Below, piece after piece: positions 56,321 to 64,000 of a stretch of 64,000 nt of DNA (positions are counted from its first letter, which is position 1; every line of letters starts with the position of its first letter). The stretch spans positions 2,383,001 through 2,447,000 of the forward strand of contig NZ_CP083455.1 in NCBI RefSeq assembly GCF_020229735.1. Reading direction: 5' to 3'. The notes below the pieces were generated by a model, which did no database searches, was not told the DNA's origin, and saw nothing but the letters and a program-made list of their open reading frames with translations. The stretch comes from Deinococcus taeanensis (GTDB lineage: Bacteria; Deinococcota; Deinococci; Deinococcales; Deinococcaceae). A program made the translations under genes and the position numbers.

Positions 56321-56926
56321 TCAGCCGAGCGGGACGCGGCGACCGTTCTCACAGGTTTCCGTGGGGTCAAGGGCAAAGCTGTACTTCGAGGTGGCCGGAT
56401 CCGAGTCCTCGATCACGAAATCGAAGGTCATCTTCAGGCGGCCGACCGTGCCGTTCATATTGGGTGAGCTGATGCGGGCCGTCGCCGCGCTGAAGCCCTG
56501 CCCCTGCTCGATCCTGACGGGCGCCTGGGCGCCGCCCGTCAGGTCGATGTCCGCACACTGCTGCACCAGCGTGATGCGCGCCTGACGGGTGGTCAGGTTG
56601 TCCTGGCCGTCAATGGTGAGATCCGGGGCACTCAGGGTGGCGTCCAGTCGCTCGGTGACCTGCCCGGCAGCGCTGCGTTCCTTCACGACCCGCTGCCCGC
56701 CGGACAGACCGGTCAGGAGTGTCGTGCCGGCCACAGGGTCGTTCTTCACGTCCGAGGCCCGGAAACTCCATACGGCGTTCGGATCGCGTGACGGAAACAA
56801 CCTGAGCTGCACACCACTCAGGCGCGCACCGGACTGACTGGCGTCCGGTGCCCCCGTGGGCAGGAACGCGAACAGCAGGGCGAACCCCACAATGCCCGTC
56901 AGGGCGTACAGGCCGACGTTGTGCAC
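56321..56926 (-). CDS. LptC-like membrane-anchored protein
   Basis: A 201-residue protein with one N-terminal TM (about 6-23) and a periplasmic beta-rich region ([57 protein letters not shown]) of LptC/DUF1239 type: a W-x-F/L-x-A repeat-like pattern followed by derivative-sequence lines. It may link an inner-membrane transporter (not in this window) to the LptA-like proteins. GTG 56926 is preceded by TAGAGT (56933-56938) at six bases, so the operon is leaderless. Confidence 0.75.
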   Translation of the reverse strand: MHNVGLYALTGIVGFALLFAFLPTGAPDASQSGARLSGVQLRLFPSRDPNAVWSFRASDVKNDPVAGTTLLTGLSGGQRVVKERSAAGQVTERLDATLSAPDLTIDGQDNLTTRQARITLVQQCADIDLTGGAQAPVRIEQGQGFSAATARISSPNMNGTVGRLKMTFDFVIEDSDPATSKYSFALDPTETCENGRRVPLG

Positions 56927-57005
56927 GGCCGCACTCTAGCGCGCCGGTCTCATGAGAGTGATGGGGGTCCCGTGGGATTCCGCAGGGGGGCGCTACCCTG
57001 CACGC

Positions 57006-57779
57006 ATGATCGACTCGCACACCCACCTGGACTACCTGGACGATCCGGCCAGCGCGCGCGGCGAGCTGGGGCTGAGTGCCATGATCTGCGTCGGCGCCAG
57101 CCCCCAGCACGCCCGGAACGCCGTGGCACTCGCCGAGCAGTTCAGTGACGTGTACGCCACCGTGGGCCTGCACCCCACCGACACCGCAGAAGACAGCCCG
57201 GAAGCCCGCGCGCAGCTCGAAGCCCTGGCCGGGCACCCCCGCGTGGTCGGCATCGGCGAAAGCGGCCTGGACGACTACTGGGACCCCACCAAACGCGCGG
57301 CCCAGCAGCAGGCCTTCGAGTGGCAGCTGGACCTCGCCCGGCGCAACGGGAAAACCCTGGTCATCCACACCCGCGACCAGGCCGGTCAGGACAGCGCCCA
57401 CCGGGGCGTCATGGACATCCTGAACGCCTGGCCGGACGTACCGGTGATCCTGCACTGCTTCAGCGGGCACCAAGGACTGCTGCGCTTCGGGTTGCACCGC
57501 GGGGAACACACCTTCTTCGGCTTCGCGGGCAACACCACCTACAAGACGGCGCTCGACATTCAGGCCGCCGCGCGCGACCTGCCGCTGTCACGCCTCCTGC
57601 TGGAAACGGACGCGCCGTTCCTGGCTCCCGTTCCGAAACGCGGCAAACCCAACCGGCCCGGGTACGTCCGGCACACCCTGAATTTCATCGCCGCGCTGCG
57701 GGACATGGACCCAGCCGACCTGGAGCGCGCCACGGACGAGAACACCCGCCGCGCCTACCACCTGCCCACGCCGCAGTAA
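57006..57779 (+). CDS. tatD: TatD-family metal-dependent hydrolase
   Basis: A 257-residue TIM-barrel DNase-like hydrolase. Metal motifs: [48 protein letters not shown] and [11 protein letters not shown]. The family includes 3'-5' exonucleases acting in DNA repair. TACCCT (56994-56999) is six bases upstream of ATG 57006; the longer frame to 56952 is not needed. Divergent from the LptC-like gene. Confidence 0.94.
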   Translation: MIDSHTHLDYLDDPASARGELGLSAMICVGASPQHARNAVALAEQFSDVYATVGLHPTDTAEDSPEARAQLEALAGHPRVVGIGESGLDDYWDPTKRAAQQQAFEWQLDLARRNGKTLVIHTRDQAGQDSAHRGVMDILNAWPDVPVILHCFSGHQGLLRFGLHRGEHTFFGFAGNTTYKTALDIQAAARDLPLSRLLLETDAPFLAPVPKRGKPNRPGYVRHTLNFIAALRDMDPADLERATDENTRRAYHLPTPQ

Positions 57780-57823
57780 CGCCCCCCGGACGCGCCAGGC
57801 CTGCACGCGGCATCATAAACGTC

Positions 57824-58423
57824 ATGACCGCGACCCTTCCCCCAACCCTGTCCGCCCAGGCCCAGGCGGTGCTGGACGTCATTCACACGCGCCGCACAGT
57901 GGACCTTGCGCTGCTGCAACCCGACCCGGTGCCACGTGAGGTGACCGAAGCAATCCTGACGGCCGGCACGTGGGCCCCGACGCACGGACGGACCGAACCG
58001 TGGCGGTTCACGGTGTTCACCGGGCCAGGGCGCGCGCAGCTCGCAGAAATGTTCGCGCAGGCGTACGCGGCGGGCAGCGCCCCTGACCGTGACAGCGAGC
58101 CGGCCCTCGCAGCGCAACGGGCCCGGGCGTGGCGGGCACCCCTGTGGATCAGCCTGGAACTGCACATGCCAGCCCGGCCAAAAATGCCGGAGTGGGAAGA
58201 GCAGGCGGCACTGGCGTGCGCGGCACAGAACATGCTGCTGGCCGCCACGGCGTTCGGTCTGGCCGGCAAGTGGGTCAGTGGCCCGGTCATGATCAGTCCA
58301 GTCACGGCCGCGGCCCTCGGCGCCCCGAAACTGCTGGGATTGCTGTACCTGGGCTACCCGGCGGGTGACCGGCCCGCCAGCACGCGCGCGCCCCTGTCGG
58401 AAAAGGTCACCTGGGTAGAGTAA
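57824..58423 (+). CDS. Nitroreductase-family FMN enzyme
   Basis: A 199-residue flavin oxidoreductase: IHTRRTVDLALLQPDPVP (FMN phosphate-binding Arg pair), TAGTWAPTHGRTEPWRFTVF (W-x-P-x-x-x-x-x-P-W-R), NMLLAATAFGLAGKWVSG and LLGLLYLGYP. The N-terminal R-R-T-V and the HGRTEPW pattern are typical of the YdjA-like group. CATCAT (57811-57816) seven bases before ATG 57824. Probably reduces nitro or quinone compounds with NAD(P)H. Confidence 0.92.
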   Translation: MTATLPPTLSAQAQAVLDVIHTRRTVDLALLQPDPVPREVTEAILTAGTWAPTHGRTEPWRFTVFTGPGRAQLAEMFAQAYAAGSAPDRDSEPALAAQRARAWRAPLWISLELHMPARPKMPEWEEQAALACAAQNMLLAATAFGLAGKWVSGPVMISPVTAAALGAPKLLGLLYLGYPAGDRPASTRAPLSEKVTWVE

Positions 58424-58429
58424 CGACCG

Positions 58430-59188
58430 TCACCGGGGCTTCAGGAAAAACTCCACGCTGCGGCCCAGAGCCAAACGGAGATTCACACTGAGATTGTGGT
58501 TGCCCCCAGGGTACCGGCAGGCTTCGACAGGCTGGCCAGCGGCCCGCAGGTCCCGCGCGAGGGCATGCCGAAAGGCGTACGGCATGTCCTCGTCCGCGGT
58601 ACCGTGATGTAGCTGCAGGGGCCGACCGCGCAGTTTCCTCAGAGACATGCTCGGGCTCAGCAGGCGCAGGAAGCGCCGGTTCCGCGGGCTCCGGGCGCGG
58701 GGCGCACCAGCCGGTGGATTCCAGTCGGTGGACAGAACGTCATACCCGGCTACACCCCGGTCCACAACGACGCAGCTTTCAGATCCGGGTCGATCAGCAT
58801 GGCCTTCAGGCTCAACTGCCCATCCCTAGAGTGCCCCCACAGGCCCATGCGGGCAGAGTTCACGCGGTGTCCTTTTTCAGGCTCGTCAGCGCAGTCATCA
58901 CATCCGTGGTGTACCCAGCGTAGTACCCCGCCCAGATCTTCACCCTCGCTGCTGCTGTGCCCGCCGTCATCACTTTTGAGGGTCACGAACCCCGCCTGGG
59001 CGAGGCGTCCTGGCAGGCCACGTACCGCTCGGCGCTTCGGCACGCCCGGGGCGAAATGTAGCCGTGATTAAGCACAATGGCCATCCGCTCTTCGGGGCCG
59101 CGCCCCGCGGCACGGTCAGCAGCGCGTTGATCCGCAGGCCGTCCGACTGGGAGCTCATCACCTGCCGCGTGTTGTTGCTGCGTGGCAT
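58430..59188 (-). pseudogene. Decayed alpha/beta hydrolase (prolyl oligopeptidase-like)
   Basis: Three minus-strand fragments in different frames line up as one alpha/beta hydrolase: N terminus 58970-59188 (SDGLRINALLTVPRG, PKSGWPLCLI), middle 58750-59043 (AGFVTLKSDDGGHSSSEGED, RMGLWGHSRDGQLSLKAML, with the nucleophile elbow GHSxxG altered) and C terminus 58430-58765 (LQLHHGTADEDMPYAF with the acid, GGNHNLSVNLRLAL with the His). At least two frameshifts separate them, and conserved positions such as SDYRGHGSS are damaged (SDDGGHSSS). The intact relatives are secreted or cytosolic esterases/peptidases. Lower G+C than neighbours fits loss of selection. Confidence 0.85.
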
Positions 59189-59599
59189 GAGTGGCTAACG
59201 CACCGTCAGCGCCTTGCCCGGTTAGGACTTCTGCCGGATCTTAGGCGACTCATCCGGGCTGCTTCCACAGTGTTCAACGCTCGTTCAACGCTGCTGGGTC
59301 CGAGCCGCGAGGTCAGAACTCGCAGAGCAGGACCAGCACATACCTCCACGCTCAAGGGCTTTCCTCCGCACAAAAGCACTTCGGTCAACGGGCGGAGCTT
59401 AAGCGACCCACGACTGCCTGAACAGTGGGTGTGAGCAGCCTGAGTCAAGCTTGCGGCTCCACCAGCCGGCCGCTATGATGATGCTCCACAGCAAGACAAC
59501 GCTTGATCTCACATCAGGCACCTGAACGGCCTTCACGCTGTTGCGCTCCCGTATGGACCGATGACAGATGAAGCCTGGGCAGGTTTTCAAGGAGCACAC
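59189..59599. other. Gene-poor interval next to the decayed hydrolase
   Basis: About 400 bases of lower G+C without a supported coding sequence. The right half holds a good promoter (59451-59479) and the leader of the downstream lipoprotein gene. The left half (59189-59440) shows no start, repeat or protein match I can identify and may be the remains of another gene or of the hydrolase promoter region. Confidence 0.45.
59451..59479 (+). promoter_or_regulatory. Promoter of the lipoprotein-subtilase pair
   Basis: TTGCGG (59451-59456) and TATGAT (59474-59479) with an ideal 17-base spacer. Transcription would start near 59487, giving a leader of about 110 bases and AAGGAG at 59589-59594 before ATG 59600. 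Confidence 0.7.
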
Positions 59600-60349
59600 A
59601 TGAAGCGAACTGGCCCGTTCCTGTTTCTTGCCCTGACCGGTGCACTCCTCACAGCGTGCACGCCACACAGAACCCCCGATGCCACCAAACCGGCTGTCAC
59701 CCTGACTGCGGCCCCCACCACGGTCAACGCGTCCAGAGCCATCACCCTGACCGCGACGGCCACGGACAACGTCGGGGTGAGTCAGGTGGCGTTCTACCGC
59801 GGGACGACCCTGATCAGCACCGACACCACTGCCCCCTACACGGCCACGGACAACGTGACCAGTGCTCAGAACGGCACCCTGACCTACCGCGCCGTGGCAT
59901 CCGACGCTGCTGGCAACACCGCTGAGGCAAGCGCCACTGTGACGGTCGCCATTGCTGACGCGAACGAGCCCAATGACAGCGTCGCGACTGCCACGACGCT
60001 GGCGATCGGCGGAACGGCCAACGGGGCGATCACGGCTCAGGGGCGCGACATGGACTACTTCAAGTTCACGGCCACCACGGGCGACATGCTGCAACTGAAT
60101 GTCCGCAGTGTCAGCGTGAACCCCAGCAGCACCCTGGACCCCTACGTGACGATCCTGATGCCCGACGGGAAGACCATCCTGGAGAAGGATGATGACAGTG
60201 GCGCCGGCCTGGAATCCGAGATCCGCTTCAACGTTCCCCAGAGTGGCACCTACACCGTGGTGGTGACCAGCTTCAATATTCACGACGATCCCGTTGCCAC
60301 CGACGATAAGGCCACCAACACCTACCAGATCGCCCTGAGCCGCCGTTAA
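59600..60349 (+). CDS. Lipoprotein with Ig-like and pre-peptidase C-terminal (PPC) domains
   Basis: A 249-residue predicted lipoprotein (signal ending LLTAC near residue 20). Residues about 30-118 form a bacterial Ig-like domain ([46 protein letters not shown]), and about 122-248 a PPC domain ([52 protein letters not shown]). PPC domains are usually C-terminal parts of secreted proteases; here it is encoded separately, 25 bases upstream of a subtilase gene, suggesting an accessory or folding/adhesion partner. Confidence 0.85.
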   Translation: MKRTGPFLFLALTGALLTACTPHRTPDATKPAVTLTAAPTTVNASRAITLTATATDNVGVSQVAFYRGTTLISTDTTAPYTATDNVTSAQNGTLTYRAVASDAAGNTAEASATVTVAIADANEPNDSVATATTLAIGGTANGAITAQGRDMDYFKFTATTGDMLQLNVRSVSVNPSSTLDPYVTILMPDGKTILEKDDDSGAGLESEIRFNVPQSGTYTVVVTSFNIHDDPVATDDKATNTYQIALSRR

Positions 60350-60374
60350 GGCGCGTGAACGCAAGGAGTTCCCT

Positions 60375-63020
60375 GTGAAGACTTCCCTCAAGACCGTGTC
60401 CCTGCTGAGCCTGGCGCTCGTCCTGGGTGCCTGCGGTAACAACAGCGCCCCCACTGCCCAGAAGAACCCCGTGAAGAATACGCAGGCGGCTGCCAGCGTG
60501 CCCGCCAGATGGTTCGTGGAACTGCAGGGCGACCCGACGACCTTGAGCAGCCAGAGTGTCACCGGGCAGCAGGCCGCGTTCCGCGCCCAGGCGGCTCAGC
60601 TGGGCCTGAAGTATCAGGAACTGAAGAGTTACCACACGCTGTTCAACGGCTTCGTCGTGCAGGCCACGCAGGCGAACATCAACCGCATCAGCCGTATGCC
60701 CGGCGTGCTGGGCGTGTACCCGGTGCAGGAAGTCAAAGCGCCCATCGTGGAACGCAATCTGACGGCCGCCCTGACGCCAGAGATGTACTCCGCCAACAAG
60801 ATGACCGGCGCCGACATTGCCCAGAACGAACTGGGGCTGACGGGCAAGGGCGTCAAGGTCGGCGTCATTGATACCGGCGTTGATCTGGAACACCCGGCAT
60901 TTGCCGGTCGTGTGGTGGCACAGTACGACTTTGTAGGTGATGCCTATGACGCTGGCGGCGAAGGTGACGCGCTCAAGCCGCACCCGGATCCCATTGCCGA
61001 TGACTGCGGCGGGCACGGTTCGCACGTGGCGGGCATCGTGGGCGGCAACGACCCCAGCAAGGGCTTCAAGGGCGTCGCGCCGGACGTGAGCTTCGGCGCA
61101 TACCGCGTGTTCGGCTGTGACGGCAGCACTGACGAGAGCGTCATGATTGACGCCCTGGAACGTGCCTACGCCGATGGAATGCAGGTCGTGAACCTCAGCA
61201 TCGGGTCTGCCTTTGAGAACTGGGAAGCTACGCCCTCTGCGAAGGTCGCCAGCCGCCTCGTGAAAAAAGGCATGGTTGTGGTGGCCAGCGCCGGGAACAG
61301 TGGTACCAGCGGCCAGTACTCCATGGGCGGCGTTACCATGGGCGACAACGTGATCTCTGTTGCTTCCGTAAGCAACACCGAGATTGAGGTCAACAACTTC
61401 ACCATCACGCCGGACGGCAGCAAAATCGGGTACTTCGCCGCGACGGGCGCGCCGACCGCCACGGTCGGGGCCACGCTTCCCATCACGAAGAACCCGGCCA
61501 GCACTACCGCCACGGCCAATGACGGGTGCCTCGTGGGTGGCGTGAACCCCTTCACAGCTGGCAGCCTGACCGGAAAAGCCGTCCTGATCCGCCGTGGCAG
61601 CTGCACGTTCTACGAAAAAACCAAGAACGCCCAGGACGCCGGGGCGTCGGCCGTGATCATCTACAACAACACGACGGGTTACATCAGCCCGTCGCTGTCT
61701 GGCGCGGCAACCATCACTATTCCAGTGGTGGCAGTCAGCGCGGCCGATGGTGCCAAGATCGACGGATTGATCGGCGGTGGACTCACCATGACCTTTAACG
61801 CCGGGAAGATCATCATTCCGAACCCCACGGCCAACACCCTGGACTCGTACTCCTCGTACGGGATGAGTGCCGAACTGGAACTCAAGCCTGATATTGCCGC
61901 GCCCGGGGGGAATATCCGCAGTGCCTGGCCGCTGAGCAACGATCCCAGCGGCTACGCCACCCTCAGCGGCACCTCAATGGCTTCTCCTCACGTGGCTGGC
62001 GCCGCCGCGCTGATGCTGCAGGCCTTCCCGAACACCAGGGCCAAGGACATGCGCGGCCTGCTGATGAACAGCGCCTCCCTGCGCTGGTACCGCAATGCCG
62101 GCGGCACGCTGTTCAGCGGTCTGCCCGACTACGTGCAGCGCCAGGGCGCCGGTATGGTGGACATTGTCGCCTCGTACTACAGCACGGTGCGCGCCACGCC
62201 CAACAAGCTCAGCCTGGGTGAAAGTGCGTCCTTCGCCACGCGAAGCAAGGTCGTGGTGCTGAAGAACACCTGGTCGCGCACCGAGACGTTCACGGCCCAC
62301 CACTACCCTGCTCTGACGGTGGGCGGCACCACCTTCGCGCCCAGCCCTGTGACGAAGTACGCCACAGTGACGATCAACGGTCAGGACGCTGACAATGGCA
62401 CCGTGGCAATTACCGTGCCGGCCAGCGGCGAGGCCGAAATGAACGTCGTGATTACGCCCCCCGCAGGTGCCGCCGACAAGAGCCAGTACGGCGGGTACAT
62501 CGTGCTCGAAAGCAAGTCCGGGCAGAACATGGTGATTCCCTACGGCGGTTTCAAGGGCGACTACCAGAGTATTCAGGTGCTCGGGGATACCAAGTGGGGC
62601 ACGTACACTGCGAACTTCCCGGCGCTGAACGACGCCAAGGCCGACTACTGGTACGAAGAGGGCGAGGTTCCCACCGGCACCATCGACTACACTATGGCCG
62701 AGGACGACCAGCCGGAAGTCTGGGCGCACTTCGCGCACCAGGCGCGCAAGGTGACCTTTGAGGTGCTCGACGCCAACGGCGCCCTGGTCGATACCCTGGG
62801 TGTGTACAACTACCTGCGCCGCAACGGCACGAACGTCGTGTCCTCCGGCGCCGACGCCTTCTTCACCTTCAACTGGGACGGCAAGCTCAGCAACGGCAAC
62901 ACGGCCCCCAACGGCGTGTACCAGCTGCGCCTGAAGGTGCTCAAGGCGCTGGGCGACGAGACGGTCGCCAGTGACACCGAGGTCTACACCAGTCAGAAGT
63001 TCACCGTCGCGCGCCCCTGA
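60375..63020 (+). CDS. S8 subtilase lipoprotein with protease-associated (PA) domain
   Basis: An 881-residue cell-envelope protease: lipoprotein signal (LALVLGACG, Cys near 20), I9 propeptide-like domain ([13 protein letters not shown] ... [10 protein letters not shown]), S8 catalytic domain with D166 in [12 protein letters not shown]214 in GGHGSHVAG and S534 in [11 protein letters not shown], and a PA domain inserted at about 350-455 ([29 protein letters not shown]). C-terminal Fn3-like regions (about 600-880) resemble lactocepin/C5a-peptidase-type subtilases and end in [19 protein letters not shown] 60375 has AAGGAGTT upstream. Likely cotranscribed with the PPC lipoprotein. Confidence 0.93.
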   Translation: MKTSLKTVSLLSLALVLGACGNNSAPTAQKNPVKNTQAAASVPARWFVELQGDPTTLSSQSVTGQQAAFRAQAAQLGLKYQELKSYHTLFNGFVVQATQANINRISRMPGVLGVYPVQEVKAPIVERNLTAALTPEMYSANKMTGADIAQNELGLTGKGVKVGVIDTGVDLEHPAFAGRVVAQYDFVGDAYDAGGEGDALKPHPDPIADDCGGHGSHVAGIVGGNDPSKGFKGVAPDVSFGAYRVFGCDGSTDESVMIDALERAYADGMQVVNLSIGSAFENWEATPSAKVASRLVKKGMVVVASAGNSGTSGQYSMGGVTMGDNVISVASVSNTEIEVNNFTITPDGSKIGYFAATGAPTATVGATLPITKNPASTTATANDGCLVGGVNPFTAGSLTGKAVLIRRGSCTFYEKTKNAQDAGASAVIIYNNTTGYISPSLSGAATITIPVVAVSAADGAKIDGLIGGGLTMTFNAGKIIIPNPTANTLDSYSSYGMSAELELKPDIAAPGGNIRSAWPLSNDPSGYATLSGTSMASPHVAGAAALMLQAFPNTRAKDMRGLLMNSASLRWYRNAGGTLFSGLPDYVQRQGAGMVDIVASYYSTVRATPNKLSLGESASFATRSKVVVLKNTWSRTETFTAHHYPALTVGGTTFAPSPVTKYATVTINGQDADNGTVAITVPASGEAEMNVVITPPAGAADKSQYGGYIVLESKSGQNMVIPYGGFKGDYQSIQVLGDTKWGTYTANFPALNDAKADYWYEEGEVPTGTIDYTMAEDDQPEVWAHFAHQARKVTFEVLDANGALVDTLGVYNYLRRNGTNVVSSGADAFFTFNWDGKLSNGNTAPNGVYQLRLKVLKALGDETVASDTEVYTSQKFTVARP

Positions 63021-63035
63021 GGCCCCGTACGGACG

Positions 63036-63068
63036 CCGCCGGCCCCTGTGTGGGGCCGGCGGTTTTTT
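63036..63068 (+). terminator. Rho-independent terminator after the subtilase gene
   Basis: CCGCCGGCCCC (63036-63046) and GGGGCCGGCGG (63052-63062), loop TGTGT, followed by six T residues (63063-63068). This is the most classical intrinsic terminator in the window. Confidence 0.95.
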
Positions 63069-63082
63069 CACCTGGGGGCTGC

Positions 63083-63694
63083 TCAGCGCAGCGCGCGGAG
63101 AATCTCGTCAATAACGCCCTGCAGGGTCAGGGGGCCGGTGTCGATCACGCGGGCGTCTGGGGCGGGCGCGCTCTGCACGGTGTCCAGGCGGTCACGCTCT
63201 GTCAGGGCGGCCTCAATGGCAGGAATGTCTTCCGGGCGTTCCCGGGCGCGGCGTTCGGCGCGCACGCGGGGGCTGGCGGTCAGGTAGAACTTCGCGCTGG
63301 CGTGCGGAAAGACGTTGGTGCCCATGTCGCGGCCCTCCGCGACGAACGGGGCCGGCAGGGCGCGCAGCTGGGCGTCCACCCAGGCGCGCACCTCGGGCAG
63401 GGTAGCGACGGTGCTCACCCCGGCGTCCACGCGGGTGGAGTGGAGGGCCGCGGTGAGGTCCTGGTCAGCCTGCCAGACGTGGTTGCCGCTGGCGCTGGGT
63501 TCGAGGTGCACGCCGCGCAGCAAGGGTAGCAGCGCCGGCGCTTCATCCAGGGGCACGCCGCCCTGCAGGCCGAGCAGGGTCACGGCGCGGTACAGCAGGC
63601 CGCTGGACACGTACGGCACGCCCAGTGCCTGCGCGACTCCGGAGGACACGCTGGATTTTCCGCTGGCCGCCACGCCGTCAATGGTCACGATCAT
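63083..63694 (-). CDS. cmk: Cytidylate kinase
   Basis: A 203-residue CMP/dCMP kinase. N-terminal P-loop [47 protein letters not shown] and the lid region [17 protein letters not shown] define the family; it phosphorylates CMP and dCMP in pyrimidine salvage. The P-loop begins four residues after ATG 63694, so this start is firm; a TACACT box is nine bases upstream of it. The frame to 63868 would add residues unlike the family. Confidence 0.92.
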   Translation of the reverse strand: MIVTIDGVAASGKSSVSSGVAQALGVPYVSSGLLYRAVTLLGLQGGVPLDEAPALLPLLRGVHLEPSASGNHVWQADQDLTAALHSTRVDAGVSTVATLPEVRAWVDAQLRALPAPFVAEGRDMGTNVFPHASAKFYLTASPRVRAERRARERPEDIPAIEAALTERDRLDTVQSAPAPDARVIDTGPLTLQGVIDEILRALR

Positions 63695-63859
63695 CAGGTG
63701 CGCAGTGTATAGCGGCGCCTGGGTGAACAAAATGCCTTCCGGCCGGTCGCGGGCCTCCAGGTGGGTGCACCGTCCGGGCGGCGGGGTCCATGGGGGCGAG
63801 GGGCGCTGCACCTTCCGCATGACGCGCCGGGCACGCCGCCCGCTAGACTGGCGGGGACC

Positions 63860-64000
63860 ATGAAACACGCTGCCCTGATCCTGACCGCGCTGCTTGCCCT
63901 GACTGCCTGCCAGAAGAAGGAGGAGGCGTCGACGTCCACCAGCACGACCACGACTGAAACAACCAAGGACGCCAGCACTGAGGCGGACGCAGCCAGCACG
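63860..64000 (+). CDS. Start of a lipoprotein gene, cut by window edge
   Basis: ATG 63860 opens a frame continuing past the window end. The first 47 residues are a lipoprotein signal ([20 protein letters not shown], Cys near 17) followed by a low-complexity Ser/Thr/Glu/Ala segment that looks like a surface linker. TAGACT at 63844-63849 is a likely -10 box ten bases upstream. No domain is visible yet, so no function is proposed. Confidence 0.72.
   Translation, partial: MKHAALILTALLALTACQKKEEASTSTSTTTTETTKDASTEADAAST

Overview
The window is high-G+C bacterial chromosome from a Deinococcus-type organism. This is inferred from the protein content: a MurE without the meso-DAP 'DNPR' motif, LptA/LptC-like envelope proteins, DUF3160 and DUF2270 proteins, secreted subtilases, and a dnaK operon preceded by an HspR-type inverted repeat. 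Many start codons lie 6-8 bases after a TANNNT -10 box, as in the leaderless transcripts known from Deinococcus. No rRNA, tRNA, CRISPR array, prophage or origin was recognised. I did not run any search; family names come from motif reading.

Left third (1-25.7 kb): the 3' part of murE; a tightly overlapping trio of DUF3160, CapA-like and FG-GAP-like secreted proteins; rtcB; a HAD phosphatase, a DedA protein and an MMPL exporter; a small DNA-binding protein; an APH(3')-type kinase; a YqhA membrane protein; a three-gene set ending in a CDP-alcohol phosphatidyltransferase; a subtilase lipoprotein; a minus-strand group (metallophosphoesterase, holB, MBL hydrolase) and another (carbon-nitrogen hydrolase, GNAT, LD-carboxypeptidase); then a PilT-type ATPase. 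After it comes a scar: a 5'-truncated IS4 transposase joined to a 5'-truncated HIT gene.

Centre (25.7-44.6 kb): dnaE; a PAS protein; the chaperone operon dnaK-grpE-(VF530/ankyrin gene)-dnaJ; a CBS protein; a large modular subtilase; class II fba; a LysN-like aminotransferase; murI-rph; DoxX; and corA. corA has a roughly 160-nt leader carrying two overlapping leader ORFs, the longer one proline-rich and with an almost perfect Shine-Dalgarno. I consider this the best candidate for an undescribed control system here.

Right third (44.7-64 kb): ferredoxin, a MobA-like nucleotidyltransferase, a two-component system, rplU-rpmA-obgE, a DUF3105 lipoprotein, a beta-CASP nuclease, a universal stress protein overlapping ldh, an LptC/LptA/LptA-like operon, tatD, a nitroreductase, a decayed alpha/beta hydrolase with neighbouring gene-poor DNA, a lipoprotein-subtilase pair, cmk and the start of a lipoprotein gene cut by the window edge.
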